The translations under genes and the position numbers were made by a program. From Niastella caeni (GTDB lineage Bacteria > Bacteroidota > Bacteroidia > Chitinophagales > Chitinophagaceae), in assembly GCF_004834005.1 (NCBI RefSeq), contig NZ_STFF01000008.1:62001-126000 (forward strand): DNA of 64,000 nt. The letters run 5' to 3'. The notes below the pieces were generated by a model that was not told the DNA's origin, made no database searches, and saw nothing but the letters and a program-made list of their open reading frames with translations. Shown here piece after piece: positions 61,594 to 64,000 of this stretch. Position 1 is the first letter of the stretch. The number at the start of each line of letters is the position of its first letter.

Positions 61594-62901
61594 ATGAATC
61601 AACCGCTTGCAAAGCTGAACATTTTTTCGGGTAAGGGCATACAGATGCGCACTTTCCACATTACCTGGCTAACTTTTTTCTTTTGCTTTTTTGGCTGGTT
61701 CGGCATTGCGCCGCTGATGCCGATCGTACGCGAGCAATTGCATTTAACCAAAGAGCAGGTAGGTAATATTACCATCGCATCGGTGTCTGCTACCATAATT
61801 GCACGGTTGATCATCGGTCGTTTGTGCGATACGCTGGGGCCCCGTTTGTCGTACACCATTTTGCTGGTGATAGGCGCTATCCCGGTAATGTGTATTGGCT
61901 TTGCCAACAGCTACGAATCTTTCTTACTGTTCCGTTTGATCATCGGTATCATTGGCGCCTCCTTTGTAATTACCCAATTCCATACATCGGTAATGTTTGC
62001 ACCTAACGTAGTAGGTACTGCAAATGCCGTTGCCGGTGGCTGGGGTAACCTGGGTGGTGGTATTACCCAAATTGCAATGCCATTGATCGCTGCCGCTTTT
62101 GTTGGCGCCGGTTATATTGACAAAGCCAATTCATGGCGCATTGCCATGATAGTACCGGGCGTTATATTGTTGATAATGGCATTCCTGTATTACCGTTTTA
62201 CCAAAGACACCCCGAATGGTAATTACAATGAGATCAAACGCCAGACAAAAGAAAAAAAGAAAGGCACTTTTGTAATAGCATTAAAAGATTACAGAACATG
62301 GGTGCTGGCAATTGCTTATGCCGCCTGTTTCGGTATTGAGATCACCGTTGATAACGTTGCCGCTACTTACTTCGTAGATAATTTCAAAGCGAGCATTATT
62401 ATGGCCGGCGCGCTGGCCAGCATCTTCGGTTTCATGAACATCTTTGCCCGGGCGCTGGGTGGTATTTTCAGCGACAAAGTTGGTAAAATATATGGCTTGC
62501 GCGGTAAAGGATTGTTGCTGGCCGGCTTCCTGGTGCTGGAAGGTATTGGTATCATTCTCTTTGCCAAAGCGGGCACCTTGCCAATGGCTATTGTTTCCAT
62601 GTTAATATTTGCCTTGTTCCTGAAAATGGCTAATGGTGGAACTTATTCAATTGTACCATTTGTAAATAAAGATGCGATCGGTAGTGTAGCGGGTATTGTT
62701 GGTGCGGGTGGAAACATCGGCGCCATGCTGGTAGGCTTCCTGTTTAAATCAAAGAACATTTCTTATTCTCAGGCTTTTTATTATATAGGTATTGGTGTAG
62801 CCGTAGTTGGGTTGGTGGTGTTGGTTACCCATTTGCGTACTTCAAATAAAGTGCAGTCGGCTACAAATATTAAAGACGACGCGGCCCTGGCCAGAGCATA
62901 G
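61594..62901 (+). CDS. NarK/NrtP-type nitrate/nitrite MFS transporter
   Basis: Major facilitator protein of 435 residues with twelve predicted helices. The two nitrate-signature regions are visible: AGGWGNLGGGITQIAMP in the first half (about residue 145) and GIVGAGGNIGAMLVGFLFKS in the second (about 370). The conserved GRLCDTLGPRLSY motif follows helix 2, with Arg in helix positions expected for nitrate. Gene lies between the ABC importer and nitrate reductase. It could import nitrate or export nitrite. Confidence 0.93.
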   Translation: MNQPLAKLNIFSGKGIQMRTFHITWLTFFFCFFGWFGIAPLMPIVREQLHLTKEQVGNITIASVSATIIARLIIGRLCDTLGPRLSYTILLVIGAIPVMCIGFANSYESFLLFRLIIGIIGASFVITQFHTSVMFAPNVVGTANAVAGGWGNLGGGITQIAMPLIAAAFVGAGYIDKANSWRIAMIVPGVILLIMAFLYYRFTKDTPNGNYNEIKRQTKEKKKGTFVIALKDYRTWVLAIAYAACFGIEITVDNVAATYFVDNFKASIIMAGALASIFGFMNIFARALGGIFSDKVGKIYGLRGKGLLLAGFLVLEGIGIILFAKAGTLPMAIVSMLIFALFLKMANGGTYSIVPFVNKDAIGSVAGIVGAGGNIGAMLVGFLFKSKNISYSQAFYYIGIGVAVVGLVVLVTHLRTSNKVQSATNIKDDAALARA

Positions 62902-63026
62902 ATAAAACGGATGAATATTAAATATTGAACGTCGATTGTTGAAGGGAAAGAAAAAACAAAAGCAAGGAAAAAATAAAATAAGGAACAATGAGTAATAAAG
63001 TGTCGGGTGTTATTTCAATATTCAAT

Positions 63027-63048
63027 ACCTGCCTGCCGGCAGGCAGGT
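63027..63048. repeat. 22-bp perfect palindrome before the nitrate reductase gene
   Basis: The palindrome has arms ACCTGCCTGCC and GGCAGGCAGGT at 63027-63048, flanked by ATTCAATATTCAA-type direct repeats (about 63016-63070). This looks like a dispersed intergenic repeat rather than a gene-specific element. Confidence 0.65.
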
Positions 63049-63084
63049 TCGACATTCAATATTCAACGTTTCTAAAGTATAATC

Positions 63085-64000
63085 ATGAATAATCAGCATC
63101 CCGAATCAATGACCACCACCTGCTGCTATTGCGGAGTTGGATGTGGCGTGGTAGTAAATAAGGATAAGAAAGGGAATATTACGGTTGAAGGCGACAAGCA
63201 ACATCCGGTCAATAAAGGCATGTTGTGCAGCAAAGGCATGAATCTGCATTATACTATCAATGATAAAAGCGATCGCTTGCTGTACCCGCAGATGCGCTAC
63301 AATAAGAACATGCCCATGCAACGCGTTTCATGGGATGAGGCGTTGGAGCGCACTGCGGCTGTATTCAAAACATTCATCAATAAGTATGGTCCTGACTCCG
63401 TAGCCTTTTATGTATCCGGGCAATGTCTCACCGAAGAATATTACGTGATCAATAAATTGATAAAAGGGTTTATTGGCAGTAATAACATCGATACCAACTC
63501 CCGGTTATGCATGAGCAGCGCCGTGGTAGGTTACAAGATGTCATTGGGCGAAGACAGCGTGCCCGTTTGTTACGATGATATAGAAGCGGCAGATTGCTTT
63601 TTCATCACCGGCGCCAATCCGGCCTGGTGTCACCCCATTTTATGGCGACGGATAGAAGCGCATAAAGCGGCGAATCCGAATGTAAAGATCATTGTTGCCG
63701 ACCCGCGTAAAACTGACACCTGTTCTTTAGCTGATGTGCATTTGCAACTGAACCCCGGCACCGATATTACGTTGAACCATGCTATTGGCAGGTTGCTGAT
63801 CGAGAACGGGGATGTGGATCTTGATTTTATTAAGAATCATACGGAAGGATTTGAACAATATAAAAAGATCGTATTTCAAAGAACACTGGCAGAAGCTGCA
63901 CAGATCTGTGGCATCGATGAAGTGACCATTAAACTGGCGGCACAACATATTGGTAATGCCAAAGGTTTCATCAGCATGTGGACGATGGGGTTGAACCAAA
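63085..64000 (+). CDS. Assimilatory nitrate reductase catalytic subunit, N-terminal part
   Basis: Molybdopterin oxidoreductase of the NasA/NarB group, cut by the window end. The ATG at 63085 starts a frame open to base 64000 (305 codons). Cys13, Cys16, Cys20 (TTCCYCGVGCG) and Cys48 (GMLCSKG) bind the N-terminal [4Fe-4S] cluster. FYVSGQCLTEEYYVINKLIKG, NNIDTNSRLCMSS, FITGANPAWCHPILWRRIEA and LADVHLQLNPGTD match assimilatory nitrate reductases, and a molybdopterin-binding fold follows. No Tat signal is seen, so the enzyme is cytoplasmic. It reduces nitrate to nitrite for NirBD. Confidence 0.93.
   Translation, partial: MNNQHPESMTTTCCYCGVGCGVVVNKDKKGNITVEGDKQHPVNKGMLCSKGMNLHYTINDKSDRLLYPQMRYNKNMPMQRVSWDEALERTAAVFKTFINKYGPDSVAFYVSGQCLTEEYYVINKLIKGFIGSNNIDTNSRLCMSSAVVGYKMSLGEDSVPVCYDDIEAADCFFITGANPAWCHPILWRRIEAHKAANPNVKIIVADPRKTDTCSLADVHLQLNPGTDITLNHAIGRLLIENGDVDLDFIKNHTEGFEQYKKIVFQRTLAEAAQICGIDEVTIKLAAQHIGNAKGFISMWTMGLNQ

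Noticed and set aside
1..64000. Prophage, insertion sequence, toxin-antitoxin or restriction systems
   Set aside because: No integrase, transposase, capsid, toxin-antitoxin or methylase protein was recognised among the coding frames.

Overview
The window looks like a chromosomal segment of a Bacteroidota bacterium, probably of the Chitinophagaceae (Niastella/Chitinophaga-like). This is inferred from secreted proteins that carry type IX secretion (T9SS) C-terminal tails, a Wza/Wzc-type exopolysaccharide locus that opens with a NusG-paralogue gene, few Shine-Dalgarno-like sites, moderate GC content and short A/T-rich intergenic regions. No rRNA, tRNA, CRISPR array, insertion sequence or prophage gene was seen.

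Region 1 (1-14,790) handles uronic-acid-rich glycans. It encodes a GH88-type unsaturated uronyl hydrolase (5' end outside the window), two related parallel beta-helix proteins (one a 947-residue T9SS-exported multidomain protein), a GH29 alpha-L-fucosidase, an AraC regulator, UxaA-type altronate dehydratase, UxuA mannonate dehydratase and a divergent LacI regulator. An alpha/beta hydrolase and a rhomboid protease lie in between. The likely flow is: outside enzymes cut the polymer, the hydrolase frees uronic acids, and UxaA/UxuA feed both galacturonate and glucuronate branches towards 2-keto-3-deoxygluconate.

Region 2 (14,800-43,600) is a 28-kb exopolysaccharide/capsule locus. After a terminator and a long C/T-rich leader it runs: NusG paralogue, UDP-sugar dehydrogenase, UDP-sugar epimerase, Wza, Wzc, a PglK-like ABC flippase, three GT2 and three GT4 glycosyltransferases, a Wzy-like polymerase, a deacetylase, a reverse-strand GNAT protein, another GT4, a PglC-like initiating transferase, two DegT-type aminotransferases flanking a PglD-like acetyltransferase, a PglF-like 4,6-dehydratase preceded by a second C/T-rich repeat leader, and two tandem deacetylases. 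It ends at a strong terminator. PglF/E/D/C homologues suggest that the repeat unit starts with a bacillosamine-type sugar. No Wzx is present, so the ABC protein probably flips the unit.

Region 3 (43,600-51,580) is mixed: a 1,267-residue protein with a Tat-like signal, G8, PA14, four PKD domains and a T9SS tail; a small reverse-strand stress/envelope group (YtxH, small membrane protein, SDR dehydrogenase, DUF4199-like protein); a striking non-coding array of five tandem stem-loops with a conserved 26-nt linker (about 50,130-50,630); and a GNAT-type acetyltransferase gene.

Region 4 (51,581-64,000) is an assimilatory nitrate/nitrite locus: CobA (siroheme), an FNR-like regulator with five cysteines, NirB, a Rieske-type NirD, an outer-membrane porin, an NrtA/B/C-type ABC importer, a NarK-type MFS transporter, and the start of a molybdopterin nitrate reductase that runs off the window.

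The most interesting unexplained items are the stem-loop array at 50.1-50.6 kb and the two repeat-rich pyrimidine leaders in the exopolysaccharide locus, which may be Rho/antitermination control regions acted on by the NusG paralogue.
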